DNA of 64,000 nt from a virus: positions 27,492-91,491 of IMG/VR virus record IMGVR_UViG_3300008108_007099; one strand, given 5' to 3'. The position numbers were made by a program, and so were the translations under genes. Positions 20,886 to 29,729 of this stretch are shown here, piece by piece. Positions within the stretch are counted from its first letter, which is position 1; every line of letters starts with the position of its first letter. The notes under the pieces were generated by a model. It was given only the letters and a program-made list of their open reading frames with translations. It searched no databases and was not told the DNA's origin.

Positions 20886-22236
20886 TTTTCAAACCTAAAG
20901 TTTTTACTACCAATTGCTTTAGTTCTGTCGCGACATCACTCCAAATTTTAGGAGTTTTTTGTCTCAACAAAGTCATGTTTTTACCAAACCAAGGAGTTTT
21001 ATCATTTTTAGTGTTGAAAATGTAATAGTCTGAGCAGGGAGTAAGAACAATACACTTTTTGTTTAATGCTCCTGCTATGGTTGAACTGACTGTCGGACAT
21101 GTGATTGTGAGATCGAATGAATTTATGTAGTCCGCCATATCTGACAAACTATCCAACTCTCCTGACAAATCAACTATTTCTGGATAGTTTGCTAATTCAT
21201 CCATGCATTCATTTTTTTGAATACTATAGAAGGTAACATCTAGGTCTTTCAGAGCCTCGTAAATTTCGGCAAGTTTAAAGTTTCTATAACGCGGATTAGG
21301 ATTGCCGGCCCACCTAAGTCCTATTTTCTTTTTGCCCTTAAGTCTCTTTTTACCAGCTTTTAAATATGGACCTGTCCATAAATCTTTTTCATTTAAAGAT
21401 AAAAGTATTGGCAAATACTGTGAGTATGTCCATTTGTAATCAGCGTATTTTTCTGGATCGAATTTAGTAATTATACTAAATCCATTTTTTTCATAGAATT
21501 CTGGGAGACCTTTTCTGCCCTCTTTTTCGGCATTTTCGTAAAAGACATTGTATAGCTTTGGGTTTATCCCCATGTCTTTTAGATTATTTAAAAATCTTAT
21601 GTTGATTATCTCATCGCCTAGTCCAGCCTCAAGATATACAATCAAATTTTTGCAATCAGGAGTGCCTTCCCAGAACTCTAGCGGCAATTCAGTCCTGTTA
21701 TGATATCTTCCATTTCTTTCTAGTCTTTGCACTTCATCTTTAGACATTATTACATGCTTCAACCCGTCTTTGAAATTTCCATTTCTAAGTAAATGGTGCG
21801 AAATACATGCATCATATTTTATTTGTTCAAAATTATTCAAATCTTTTCTGTCTATACTTTTGAGAACTTGGTAAGATTCTTCTTTTTGATTATTGTCATA
21901 TAAGCAATTGGCTTTTTCAAACAATATTGCATTTACCGCTGATGAGTCGTTGACACTTGAAAGTATTTCCAACGCTTTTTCAAAATCATTTTCAATTTTG
22001 TAAGCTTGGTACAAAATAAAATTAATTGAAGACTTTTGTTCTTCCGGCAATTCTTCTAAAGCTTTATTTCCATGAAAAATACAAGCTTGCATGTCATTTT
22101 GATTAAAAAACAGTTCAGTCAATAATGCATGCTCTAAAGGCTTGAACGCGCTTTTAGATAAAACTTTCAAAATATCGTTTAGCAATTCTTCTTCGCCGAA
22201 AATTTTAAGAGTGCGAAGAACAGCATATACATCCAT
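20878..22236 (-). CDS. TPR protein with GT9-like glycosyltransferase domain
   Basis: A 452-residue protein with helical TPR-like repeats over residues ~1-170 and a GT-B glycosyltransferase half after ~180. Recognisable pieces of the second half are NLIVYLEAGLGDEIINIRFL, KKIGLRWAGNPNPRYRNF, TFYSIQKNE, LDLTITCPTVSSTIAGAL-like text and a late WFGKNMTLLRQ. This is the arrangement of the glycosyltransferase 9 (heptosyltransferase-like) family fused to TPRs. The start shares one base with the stop of its paralogue upstream (TAATG), suggesting translational coupling. The TPR part may hold a protein substrate, as in OGT-type enzymes, but that is inference. Confidence 0.75.
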   Translation of the reverse strand: MDVYAVLRTLKIFGEEELLNDILKVLSKSAFKPLEHALLTELFFNQNDMQACIFHGNKALEELPEEQKSSINFILYQAYKIENDFEKALEILSSVNDSSAVNAILFEKANCLYDNNQKEESYQVLKSIDRKDLNNFEQIKYDACISHHLLRNGNFKDGLKHVIMSKDEVQRLERNGRYHNRTELPLEFWEGTPDCKNLIVYLEAGLGDEIINIRFLNNLKDMGINPKLYNVFYENAEKEGRKGLPEFYEKNGFSIITKFDPEKYADYKWTYSQYLPILLSLNEKDLWTGPYLKAGKKRLKGKKKIGLRWAGNPNPRYRNFKLAEIYEALKDLDVTFYSIQKNECMDELANYPEIVDLSGELDSLSDMADYINSFDLTITCPTVSSTIAGALNKKCIVLTPCSDYYIFNTKNDKTPWFGKNMTLLRQKTPKIWSDVATELKQLVVKTLGLKSE

Positions 22237-23735
22237 TACTTAGTAATCCCTTTTTCTTTAAGAACTTCGCCTAGCTGAACCATAGCCTCGTCCCAAACGC
22301 GAGGAGATTTCTGTCGGACCAAAGTGACATTATCTCCATACCAATGTGTTTTATCTCCAACTTGGCACCACAAATAATATGCACTAATTGGCACCATAAC
22401 TATTACTTCTTTGCCTTGGCTGGCAGCCATATGCGCAATGCTAGTGCAACTTGTAATTACCAAATCCAAATTGCTTATCAAAGCGAAAGTATCTTCCAAA
22501 GTTTCAAGTTTGTCTTCCAGATTAACCAGTCCGGGGAAATCCGGCAATTCTTCAATGCCGTCATGCTTTTGTAGACTATAAAAGTCTGCGTCAACGTCCT
22601 TCAAAACTTTATGCAACTGCTTCAACGGATATGAACGATGCAGGTCATGCTCATAGTGCTTGCTACCGCGCCATCGCAGTCCAATTTTGAGCTTCTTGCC
22701 TTTAAGCTTCCATTTCTTCTTGAACTCAGGAGATGCAGACAGGTATGGACCGTACCACAAATCCTTATACTGACAATTTAGATATATTGGCAGCCGCATG
22801 GACAAAGTCCAATATACATCCTTAATACCAGACTTCTTTACTTCACTCAAATCTTCAATTACTGGAATATTGTTCTTTTGCAAAATTTGAGTTAAACCAA
22901 CACGATCGTTCTTGTCCCTGTCAGACTGTGTCGCGGTATACCAATAAGCGTTTATGCCTCTGTCTTTGAGATGCTTCATAAATCTGCTATTTATGATCTC
23001 ATCGCCAATTCCGGCTTCGCCATACACAATCAAATTCTTACAGTCAGGACTGCCTTCCCAAAATGTAAAACCAAGTTTTTTATTTCTTTCTTGCAAAGCT
23101 TCGGCTTGCCAAAGCTTCATCTTCGCGCCTTCTAACATAAAATTACGAAGACCTTCTTGGAACCTGTCTTCGTAAAGATAGTATGTTCCTAAATTGAACT
23201 TAATTTTTATCTTGGTCTCATCATCAAGTTCATCAGCGTGATTAAACAGAGCATCTTCTAGAATATTTTTAGCTTCTGGTTTGCGTTCGAGAAGGTAAAG
23301 GCTGTATGCCTTGTCTAATGCTAAATTAACAGAAGGCGTAAATTTTTCCTGAATCTTGATATAAGCCATTGCCTTTTCAGGATAATTGCATCGGTTGTAA
23401 ATGTTAATTAAATTACTTCGAAGAACATTTGTAAACTCATTGGCTGGAGATATGGCAATCGCCTTTTCTCCAGTTCTCATAGCACCATGCCAATTCTTAA
23501 GTTTAAAATAACACTTGCTTACATTTTCTAATTGAAAAAATGTGCGAGAGTTTTTCTCAAAAGCGCCTACAACTCTATCTGCCAACTCTGGTTCGCCTAG
23601 TTTTTCCAAAGTTACAATAAATGGCTCCAAATCATTTATTCCCATATTATCCTGCTGCATAGCAGGATTCATTTGCTGCTGTTGAGGCAAATTTGGGTAT
23701 GGAGGAGGAGTTCTGGGGAATTGACCTTCGTTCAT
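22236..23735 (-). CDS. TPR protein with GT9-like glycosyltransferase domain, paralogue
   Basis: A 499-residue paralogue of the next gene with a Pro/Gln/Met-rich N-terminal tail (~30 residues), TPR-like helices to ~215 and a GT9-like half: NLIVYGEAGIGDEIINSRFM, KIGLRWRGSKHY, DADFYSLQKHD, LDLVITSCTSIAHMAAS and HWYGDNVTLVRQ. The SCTSIAHMA segment corresponds to the D-T-x-x-A-H-L-A nucleotide-sugar site of heptosyltransferases, with the usual Asp replaced. ATGA overlap with the upstream methyltransferase gene. Role inferred as glycosylation of a surface glycan or of phage structural proteins. Confidence 0.75.
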   Translation of the reverse strand: MNEGQFPRTPPPYPNLPQQQQMNPAMQQDNMGINDLEPFIVTLEKLGEPELADRVVGAFEKNSRTFFQLENVSKCYFKLKNWHGAMRTGEKAIAISPANEFTNVLRSNLINIYNRCNYPEKAMAYIKIQEKFTPSVNLALDKAYSLYLLERKPEAKNILEDALFNHADELDDETKIKIKFNLGTYYLYEDRFQEGLRNFMLEGAKMKLWQAEALQERNKKLGFTFWEGSPDCKNLIVYGEAGIGDEIINSRFMKHLKDRGINAYWYTATQSDRDKNDRVGLTQILQKNNIPVIEDLSEVKKSGIKDVYWTLSMRLPIYLNCQYKDLWYGPYLSASPEFKKKWKLKGKKLKIGLRWRGSKHYEHDLHRSYPLKQLHKVLKDVDADFYSLQKHDGIEELPDFPGLVNLEDKLETLEDTFALISNLDLVITSCTSIAHMAASQGKEVIVMVPISAYYLWCQVGDKTHWYGDNVTLVRQKSPRVWDEAMVQLGEVLKEKGITK

Positions 23736-24277
23736 TTGATCACCACCATTTTCACTTCAGTGCTTCTAATTACGTTGTTGAACCTTTTGGAAATTTCTGC
23801 AAGTTCTTGGAATTTAGAATTCCTGACCATATCAAGGTAATCGTCATCCGCTTGAATGTCATGTGACAAAATTTCAAAATCAATATCTACAAGATTGGCT
23901 ATGCCATTACTCTTGCCCATGAAATCTTGATACCATGAGCAATATTTCTTACTAAACTGTCGCAAAATTCCTAGGGTTATAGGCCTTTTGCAATCAATAT
24001 CATCTAAGAAAGATTCGTGTCGCGGATGAACACTTCTAATTTCAATAGTTGCTCCGCTTTCACATACACGATAAATTTCTTTCAGTAGTTTTAAGAAACC
24101 ATCGCCTATGTATTCCAATACGTAGTTGAGAACTACATGGTCAACAGAGTTTTCTTTGTAGGGCAACTTGCCAGATTCTAGGTCTAAAACCTTATCTGGT
24201 TCTACGGAAGAGTCCTTATCAATATTCAAAAAGCCATCAAGCTTTTTAACACCACAGCCAAGATTGAGTTTTTGCAT
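23732..24277 (-). CDS. SAM-dependent methyltransferase
   Basis: A 181-residue class I methyltransferase. The SAM-binding motif LNLGCGVKKLDGFLNID lies at residues 4-20, with the acidic end of strand 2 at D19/D21, then LPYKENSVDHVVLNYVLEY (motif II region) and LLKEIYRVCESGATIEI (motif III). This is the pattern of glycan/lipid-type or general small-molecule methyltransferases found in surface polysaccharide clusters. First gene of the six-gene minus-strand operon. There is no Shine-Dalgarno; a TATAAT box ends 5 nt before the ATG, so the operon mRNA may begin at or beside the start codon. Confidence 0.8.
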   Translation of the reverse strand: MQKLNLGCGVKKLDGFLNIDKDSSVEPDKVLDLESGKLPYKENSVDHVVLNYVLEYIGDGFLKLLKEIYRVCESGATIEIRSVHPRHESFLDDIDCKRPITLGILRQFSKKYCSWYQDFMGKSNGIANLVDIDFEILSHDIQADDDYLDMVRNSKFQELAEISKRFNNVIRSTEVKMVVIK

Positions 24278-24282
24278 ACATA

Positions 24283-24288
24283 ATTATA
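24283..24288 (-). promoter_or_regulatory. TATAAT box 5 nt before ATG (leaderless type)
   Basis: Reading on the minus strand: TATAAT, then TATGT, then ATG of the methyltransferase. A start site 5-7 nt after the box would fall at or next to the start codon. No ribosome binding site is present. It would drive the glycan-modification operon. Confidence 0.5.
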
Positions 24289-24307
24289 TCCATACCGGAG
24301 AAATCAA

Positions 24308-24427
24308 ATGCAAAAAAATAGTGAATATTTTGAAGGATATAAAACAGGATACAGAGAAGGAGTGCTGGTTATGTTTTTGCCAGCACTATTCGTATTTGTA
24401 AGTATGTTATTGTTTATATTTGCTTAA
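24308..24427 (+). CDS. Small membrane protein, 39 aa
   Basis: A short open reading frame with CCGGAG about 5 nt before its ATG. The 39-residue product has a polar, tyrosine/glycine-rich first half (SEYFEGYKTGYREG) and a strongly hydrophobic second half (VLVMFLPALFVFVSMLLFIFA), predicting one membrane-spanning helix with the N-terminus outside the hydrophobic core. It lies between a divergent operon on the left and the converging gp13 gene, whose 3' end it overlaps by 4 bases. No family is recognised. Possible roles include membrane or lysis-related functions, but nothing in the sequence decides this. Confidence 0.55.
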   Translation: MQKNSEYFEGYKTGYREGVLVMFLPALFVFVSMLLFIFA

Positions 24428-25344
24428 AGATGTAACAACCAACCACTAAGAATAAATGCCAGCCAAGTTCCGAGCGTAATTGGGAGTACATCACCATACC
24501 TAGTAATTAGATCCTCTAGCCACTTTTTCTTGTCCTCATTGCCTTCCTGAAGAAGTGTGTCCCCATCAAGTTGTACACCGCCATTAGGACCGGGAGGATT
24601 TTTGATTTTGCTACGAATGCGACCAAGCATAATTTTTGCAAATGCTAAAGCGCCGTCTTGCATAGCCTGTTGTACTCTTGTGTAGTCATTATTTTTCTGG
24701 ATGTACTGAACAATAACGTGGTGAACTTTATGCGGTCTAGGGTATAGTTTAATGTGATCATACCCACCATACCACTCCCAACCACCGATATTACTTGCTA
24801 TGCGGCTATATTGATACTCATATGAACTATATAATGACCACTCTCCTGCTCTGCCCCAGATAGGAGTTGTTGGATCTATCATACCACCTTGTATAGACGC
24901 ATATGCGCCGCCGGGGTAAAAATATTCTATCGGGATAGCTCCGCCTAAGTCGCTACTACTAAATGCAAATGTTGGCGTAGTTTTGTAGTATACATTCCTA
25001 ATCCAGCCAACTTCTGGTGGCATTTTGTAAATAGATTGACCGGGATTTGTTTTAAAAACATAGTAACGGAAGAACTCCATAGGAGCCCATTCTTCATAAA
25101 TTTGGAATGCTAAGTCAACAGCTGCGTCCAGTTGTTGGTCATCTAATTCAATTGAAACAACGGGAGCTCCAAGCATTAGAAGAATGTAATCTTTAAGTTG
25201 TTGTGTAATTTTAGCTCTACCCGGTCTTGGCCCTAGTAAAGCTACATCTAAGGGGTCTGAAACGCCTAAATTGCTTTGATTACCGCAATCCAAGCTATTT
25301 GTGGTGGGCATTTTGATGTAAAGTTCGCTGGAATATCCGTTCAT
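24424..25344 (-). CDS. 13: Neck protein, T4 gp13-like
   Basis: A 306-residue protein resembling T4 gp13, a head-to-tail neck protein that completes the filled head so that the tail can attach. The N-terminal region LKDYILLMLGAPVVSIELDD followed by QQLDAAVDLAFQIYEEW matches the gp13 pattern of a short helix, L-G-A-P, an acidic strand and an amphipathic helix. Near the C-terminus, GGVQLDGDTLLQEG corresponds to the gp13 GGVTVDG segment. The gene is on the minus strand, apart from the other tail genes. On its strand AATATATA ends 5 nt before the ATG and no Shine-Dalgarno is visible. Confidence 0.75.
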   Translation of the reverse strand: MNGYSSELYIKMPTTNSLDCGNQSNLGVSDPLDVALLGPRPGRAKITQQLKDYILLMLGAPVVSIELDDQQLDAAVDLAFQIYEEWAPMEFFRYYVFKTNPGQSIYKMPPEVGWIRNVYYKTTPTFAFSSSDLGGAIPIEYFYPGGAYASIQGGMIDPTTPIWGRAGEWSLYSSYEYQYSRIASNIGGWEWYGGYDHIKLYPRPHKVHHVIVQYIQKNNDYTRVQQAMQDGALAFAKIMLGRIRSKIKNPPGPNGGVQLDGDTLLQEGNEDKKKWLEDLITRYGDVLPITLGTWLAFILSGWLLHL

Positions 25345-25371
25345 ACTAATATATATTGACGAGGTAACAAA

Positions 25372-28300
25372 ATGTCTAGCAAGCAGAAAATGATAGAAAT
25401 TTATGAAAGTTTTGCTACCAAATTGAGCAGCAAGGTAGTGAACGAAGCCGTAGAAAATTCAGCTCCAAAAATACCTCAATTGTTGAATGATATTGATATA
25501 GATTTCGTAAATCAGTTTGACCGCAAATATTGGGCTCAGGCAATTAAAAAGCGCTACGACATGTTTTTCCATTACTTGGTGAACTTAGATAAGTTGAGAA
25601 AAAAGGTTGCAGAACATTATTTTCCTCAAAAGCTAACTGACGCGAAATCAATATTTGATGCGCCGAAATTTGCTAATCTAGTACCATTCGTTAAAAAACG
25701 AGAAATCAAAAACCAAGCAGAGGCTGCTGCCAAGGCGGAAGCTACGAGAATGTTTCCTGCTGGCGCGGAAATAAACCCCACAGTTTTAAAACACCCTATT
25801 TTTAAAGATATTTCTGCTGATGAGCGGAGCGAATTGAGACAAATTATCGATAAGATAAACAAACATTATATTGCAGATACAGATAAAGAATTCAATAATT
25901 TCGTAGTTGGATCAGAAAATAAACCTAGAGACATTCAAGCAAAAGCATTTTTGAAAGATTTGGGTAGGAGTCTTGAGGGTAGCTATGGCAAACCAGATGG
26001 ATATGATTTAAACAATCCGCGACGTATGGCCATGAGCAAGGATGGTGAAAGCAAAGAATCTAGGTTTGTTACTGATGGATTTATATTCCCAACAAAAAAA
26101 GAAATAGAAGATGCAATACGCACAAAATTGAAACACATTAGTAGAGGGATAAGTATTCCAGTCGATGATGCTGACAATAAAAGGTTAGAGGGTCATGCCT
26201 TAAGAAAAGACAGAGTAACTAGCGATGAAGGAACATCGCCGCTGGAAAAACAACTGGTGCAGATGTACAAATTGCAAGCCAGACAAGAATTTGAGGCAAA
26301 AAAACAGGCAGATTCGCGTTTTAGATTTAAAGAGAGCGACATTGATAAGCGTGCTGCTAATTTAGCACGGCAAAAAATGAAGAGCTTTTCCGATGCAAAG
26401 GAGCTTGAAAATTACTTGATGACAGAAAAGGGAATTAGTCAGAAGGATTTGAAGGGATTGCAAAATCCTTTTCCAAACACAAAAATTGAAGAAATTGGCG
26501 ACAAATTTAAAAACTTTATTATTCAGAGGAATAGGGCAGTTGAAATTCCACACAAAGAGATGGACGTGGTTGACATAACAGACGGAGTCAAAAATGTAAG
26601 AAAAGTTCATAATCCAATTTTGAACAAAACCATAATGTTTCGTGATGTGAAACTAGAGCATCCTTTCGAAAGAAAAGAAGATAATTTAACACTTGATACA
26701 ACTAAAACAAATTTGTCAGGCAGAGGTCTAGGAGAAAAAACATTTGACCCAATTTTATTTGACAGATTGTTAGAAAGATGGAAGGCGCTGAAAAATCCTA
26801 AGGTGCCGAAATCTGCGAAAGCGGGTATAGAAAATATACTCCAGTCACACGGATTAACAAAAGAAAGTTCCGTCAATCAGATTATTGACGCAGCAAAAAG
26901 ATTTTATTATCAAGAAGCAGAACCAAGCTCATATGTACAAGGCAGTGATGTTTCGTCTACCTACAGTCATCATCCTTTAAGAATGTCTGCAGAATCGAAG
27001 TTTTTCAATAGGCATCATAATCCTAGTGAATATGATAAAGTTACAGAGATTTTATTTGATAAAGGTTCAAAATATAGACCTTCTGGCAAAACCTATGATA
27101 CGCTGACACTAATTGATAAGGCAATAAAAAGGTTTTTAAGGATTAAGAAAAATGATAAGCTAGGCGAGAAATTGCCAAAGATGATAATGCAAAGATCTTT
27201 TGGTGCTTTGAAAGCTTTGGCACAGGATCGCGTAATAAGTCAGCTTGCCGATCCAAGATTAATCATGGATGCAAATCTTGGCGTAACTGGCGCTCCGCCA
27301 AACTATTTCGGAAATGCAAATCTTATAAGAGAATTAGTCCATAAAGAAATGCTTAGGTATTTCAGGCAAAACCTTTTTACTGGCAGTATTCGTGGTAGGG
27401 GCGATTTTGTTGACATTTTGGATGCAGATGCAGAAGATTTAGCTTGCCGACAAGGTAAACGTTCTTACAGCACTGGAGACTGTTCGCTTAACATGGACAT
27501 TAAGAGTCTTCAGGCAATGCAGAATTCTGGGTACGCAAAATCAACAAGTTCTGTAAAAGAATTAAAAGCTGACGAGATGTCAGATGATATAGTTTCTCAA
27601 AGACGACAAATTCACAAAGCTATGGAAGGCGTTTATGAAATGATGAAAAGTCTTTATGTGGTTTTAAAAACAAAAGCTGCATTAGATAAGCACGGTCCAG
27701 CCATGCTAAAGGCAGAGCGTACTATCAAGCAAATGGAAGAGAAGTTCGCTGCAAATCCAAAGTTTAAAGATGTTAAAGACGTTTCTGCATTCAACGCAGC
27801 AAAAAAAGAAATTCAAAAATATAACAATGAAGCAAGAGACGAAGCAATATATCAAATTACACAATTCTTTGAAAACAATATGTCCAAAGATAGCGAACAG
27901 TTCCTTGAAGCTTTGCATAAAGATTATGTTACAAATTTAAACGACATACGTAAAAATCCAGCATTTTTGGCCAGAGTATCTATACCGCCTGAGTTAAAGG
28001 GCCCTGAAGATGCCGGTGCTATGGCAGTTGCTGATTTGAAAACATTTCAAGATAGGTTTAAGGCGCGTAGAAAGGATTCTGCCGCTGCTGCAACAATTGA
28101 TTCTAGATTTAGACAAGCAATTGAATCTTCGGATATGTCTCAGCTTGTAAAAACATTTTCTACGGCTGCCTTTGAAGAACCATCGCAGGCAGCAATATTG
28201 CACGATAAATTAACAAAAAGACTGCCTGAAACAGAAGCCAATTTTTTCAAAAAAATGACCGATAAAGAACTTCAAGAAATTACCAAAAAGTTAGATGCTA

Positions 28301-28749
28301 CAAATACGTTGCAGAATATTACCCATAATTTTTGGAATAGATTCCACTTTACAACTCCAGAGTTTGTGGAAGCTGATCCTAATACTTTGGTAGATTATTT
28401 TTCCAAAAATTTGAAATGGCTAAATGATAAGAATCTAATATTAATAGTTCAAAATATGCTAGATGAATTTGACAGAACTCATGAGCACCCAGAAGAAAAA
28501 AGCAGATTCGATTCTGAGCAATTTAATCATCCCGGTTACATCAAGTGGAAAGAACATGTTAAAAAAGCAAGAAGGCAAAAACGAGATGCGTTAAATATGG
28601 GAATACAAGAGCTCGAGAAACGCCGAAAATACAATCAATTTGTGGCAAGAATTACGCATCCAGAGAGACTTGAAAAGATGCTAAGTTTTGCTAGAGAAGC
28701 AGAACAACCAGAGCGCAAGAAAGCTGGAAGACCAAAGAAAAACGTATAA
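25372..28749 (+). CDS. Unknown 1125-residue charged helical protein
   Basis: A large protein I do not recognise. It is rich in Lys, Glu, Asp and Arg, predicted mostly helical, with no obvious enzymatic motif. It shows long stretches typical of extended or coiled helical scaffolds, and the C-terminus has ERKKAGRPKKNV, an AT-hook-like G-R-P core flanked by basic residues, hinting at DNA contact. Segment SSKVVNEAVE near residue 20 could be a gp21-type cleavage site, but this is weak. The start follows GAGGTAACAAA. The size and the surrounding structural genes suggest a virion or head-internal protein. Confidence 0.7.
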   Translation: MSSKQKMIEIYESFATKLSSKVVNEAVENSAPKIPQLLNDIDIDFVNQFDRKYWAQAIKKRYDMFFHYLVNLDKLRKKVAEHYFPQKLTDAKSIFDAPKFANLVPFVKKREIKNQAEAAAKAEATRMFPAGAEINPTVLKHPIFKDISADERSELRQIIDKINKHYIADTDKEFNNFVVGSENKPRDIQAKAFLKDLGRSLEGSYGKPDGYDLNNPRRMAMSKDGESKESRFVTDGFIFPTKKEIEDAIRTKLKHISRGISIPVDDADNKRLEGHALRKDRVTSDEGTSPLEKQLVQMYKLQARQEFEAKKQADSRFRFKESDIDKRAANLARQKMKSFSDAKELENYLMTEKGISQKDLKGLQNPFPNTKIEEIGDKFKNFIIQRNRAVEIPHKEMDVVDITDGVKNVRKVHNPILNKTIMFRDVKLEHPFERKEDNLTLDTTKTNLSGRGLGEKTFDPILFDRLLERWKALKNPKVPKSAKAGIENILQSHGLTKESSVNQIIDAAKRFYYQEAEPSSYVQGSDVSSTYSHHPLRMSAESKFFNRHHNPSEYDKVTEILFDKGSKYRPSGKTYDTLTLIDKAIKRFLRIKKNDKLGEKLPKMIMQRSFGALKALAQDRVISQLADPRLIMDANLGVTGAPPNYFGNANLIRELVHKEMLRYFRQNLFTGSIRGRGDFVDILDADAEDLACRQGKRSYSTGDCSLNMDIKSLQAMQNSGYAKSTSSVKELKADEMSDDIVSQRRQIHKAMEGVYEMMKSLYVVLKTKAALDKHGPAMLKAERTIKQMEEKFAANPKFKDVKDVSAFNAAKKEIQKYNNEARDEAIYQITQFFENNMSKDSEQFLEALHKDYVTNLNDIRKNPAFLARVSIPPELKGPEDAGAMAVADLKTFQDRFKARRKDSAAAATIDSRFRQAIESSDMSQLVKTFSTAAFEEPSQAAILHDKLTKRLPETEANFFKKMTDKELQEITKKLDATNTLQNITHNFWNRFHFTTPEFVEADPNTLVDYFSKNLKWLNDKNLILIVQNMLDEFDRTHEHPEEKSRFDSEQFNHPGYIKWKEHVKKARRQKRDALNMGIQELEKRRKYNQFVARITHPERLEKMLSFAREAEQPERKKAGRPKKNV

Positions 28750-28750
28750 T
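28745..28750 (+). promoter_or_regulatory. TATAAT box 5 nt before ATG (leaderless type)
   Basis: TATAAT, then GATTT, then the ATG at 28756. The box overlaps the stop codon of the preceding gene. There is no Shine-Dalgarno sequence for the downstream gene. Confidence 0.45.
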
Positions 28751-28755
28751 GATTT

Positions 28756-29022
28756 ATGCAAAATGTTCTTCAGGACCCCGGATATGCAAATTTTTTAAAA
28801 ACTCACGGTTTAATTGCGCACATTTCTAAGCTTGATATACCGGATGTAAATGAATTTTTGCCAGTAATTTACAAAGTATGTTCTACCATATCTTCCACTG
28901 ATGAATTAGAAAACTTTGCTAAATTCCTCAATAAGATTTACGAAAGCGGATATTACAAATCAGCTGAAGACCATAAAAAGGCGCTGGCAGCTATGGGTCT
29001 TAATACCAGTCTTATAGTTTAA
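28756..29022 (+). CDS. Unknown 88-residue protein
   Basis: A small, mostly helical protein (FLKTHGLIAHISKLDIPDV, then VNEFLPVIYKVCSTISSTDE) of no recognised family. It follows the 1125-residue gene by 6 bases and lacks a ribosome binding site, with TATAAT ending 5 nt before the ATG. Its 3' end overlaps the converging gene by 11 bases. Co-directional with the large protein, so it may serve as an accessory or chaperone, but this is only positional inference. Confidence 0.65.
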   Translation: MQNVLQDPGYANFLKTHGLIAHISKLDIPDVNEFLPVIYKVCSTISSTDELENFAKFLNKIYESGYYKSAEDHKKALAAMGLNTSLIV

Positions 29023-29692
29023 AACTTGGCTGTATGTCAGTTGGGCCGCATACTATAAAGCATCCTTCAGGAGCGCTCCTTACACTATTAATTTTCCACC
29101 ATCTTCTGGTATCGTTTTTAGGATAAAGAATTGAATTCTTAGTCAAAAAATCTAGGTGCGACCAGAAAATTAACTCCATGTCATCTTCTTTTATGATAAA
29201 ATTTTCAAAAACAAAGTTTCTTGTGTATTTAATTTTTACAGTTTTGTCGGAATAAAGAGGATCGACAACTTCTTTTGTTTCAGCCAACATGCAATACATG
29301 ATATCTTTTTTATAATTTCTTAATTTCTCGTTTACTGTCTGTGGTCTTAAAACTTCTTCGTCGGTTTCAGGTTGAGGAGACTGTGTTGGTTCTGGTTTTG
29401 TAAAATCTGGTATTTCAAATTCCTGAATTTTTACTTCCTCTTTTATTTTAGCCTCCTTAGGAGGAGGGGGAGGAGTAGGCATTTCAGGCTTTTGTTGTTC
29501 TGCCGTTACAGTAGTTGTTGTTCCAAAATCTAGTTTTTTATTGGGTTTTTGCGGATTTTGTTTATTATTCACGATGTCAGGAGAGAAGTCCATGTTGTGG
29601 ACTTCGAAATTATCCCAAACTTCTTGAGACATCATTATTGGGTTGGGTCCGCGAACCTTATATACAGATCCATCTTTATTTTTAATTACCAT
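29012..29692 (-). CDS. Unknown protein with Pro-rich linker, 226 aa
   Basis: Three parts are visible: a small N-terminal domain (MVIKNKDGSVYKVRGPNPIM), a proline/lysine/glutamate-rich disordered linker (~residues 50-115, with PTPPPPPKEAK), and a C-terminal domain of about 105 residues with KIKYTRNFVFENFIIKEDD and RRWWKINSVR. No family is recognised; it is probably a virion or baseplate accessory protein. The ATG at 29692 is preferred over a longer reading to 29728, because the latter overlaps the divergent gene start and neither has a ribosome binding site. A TATAAT box lies 4 nt before this ATG. Confidence 0.65.
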   Translation of the reverse strand: MVIKNKDGSVYKVRGPNPIMMSQEVWDNFEVHNMDFSPDIVNNKQNPQKPNKKLDFGTTTTVTAEQQKPEMPTPPPPPKEAKIKEEVKIQEFEIPDFTKPEPTQSPQPETDEEVLRPQTVNEKLRNYKKDIMYCMLAETKEVVDPLYSDKTVKIKYTRNFVFENFIIKEDDMELIFWSHLDFLTKNSILYPKNDTRRWWKINSVRSAPEGCFIVCGPTDIQPSFKL

Positions 29693-29696
29693 GTTA

Positions 29697-29702
29697 ATTA
29701 TA
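29697..29702 (-). promoter_or_regulatory. TATAAT box 4 nt before ATG (leaderless type)
   Basis: On the minus strand TATATATAAT is followed by TAAC and ATG. The same alternating AT tract lies about 20 nt before the divergent plus-strand gene at 29730, so it may serve both directions. Confidence 0.4.
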
Positions 29703-29729
29703 TATATAGTAAAGAGATCTGGAGGCATA

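Noticed and set aside
29643-29729. Upstream start for the 149-residue protein
   Set aside because: The GGAGG ribosome binding site points to the ATG at 29730, and the extension would overlap the divergent gene.
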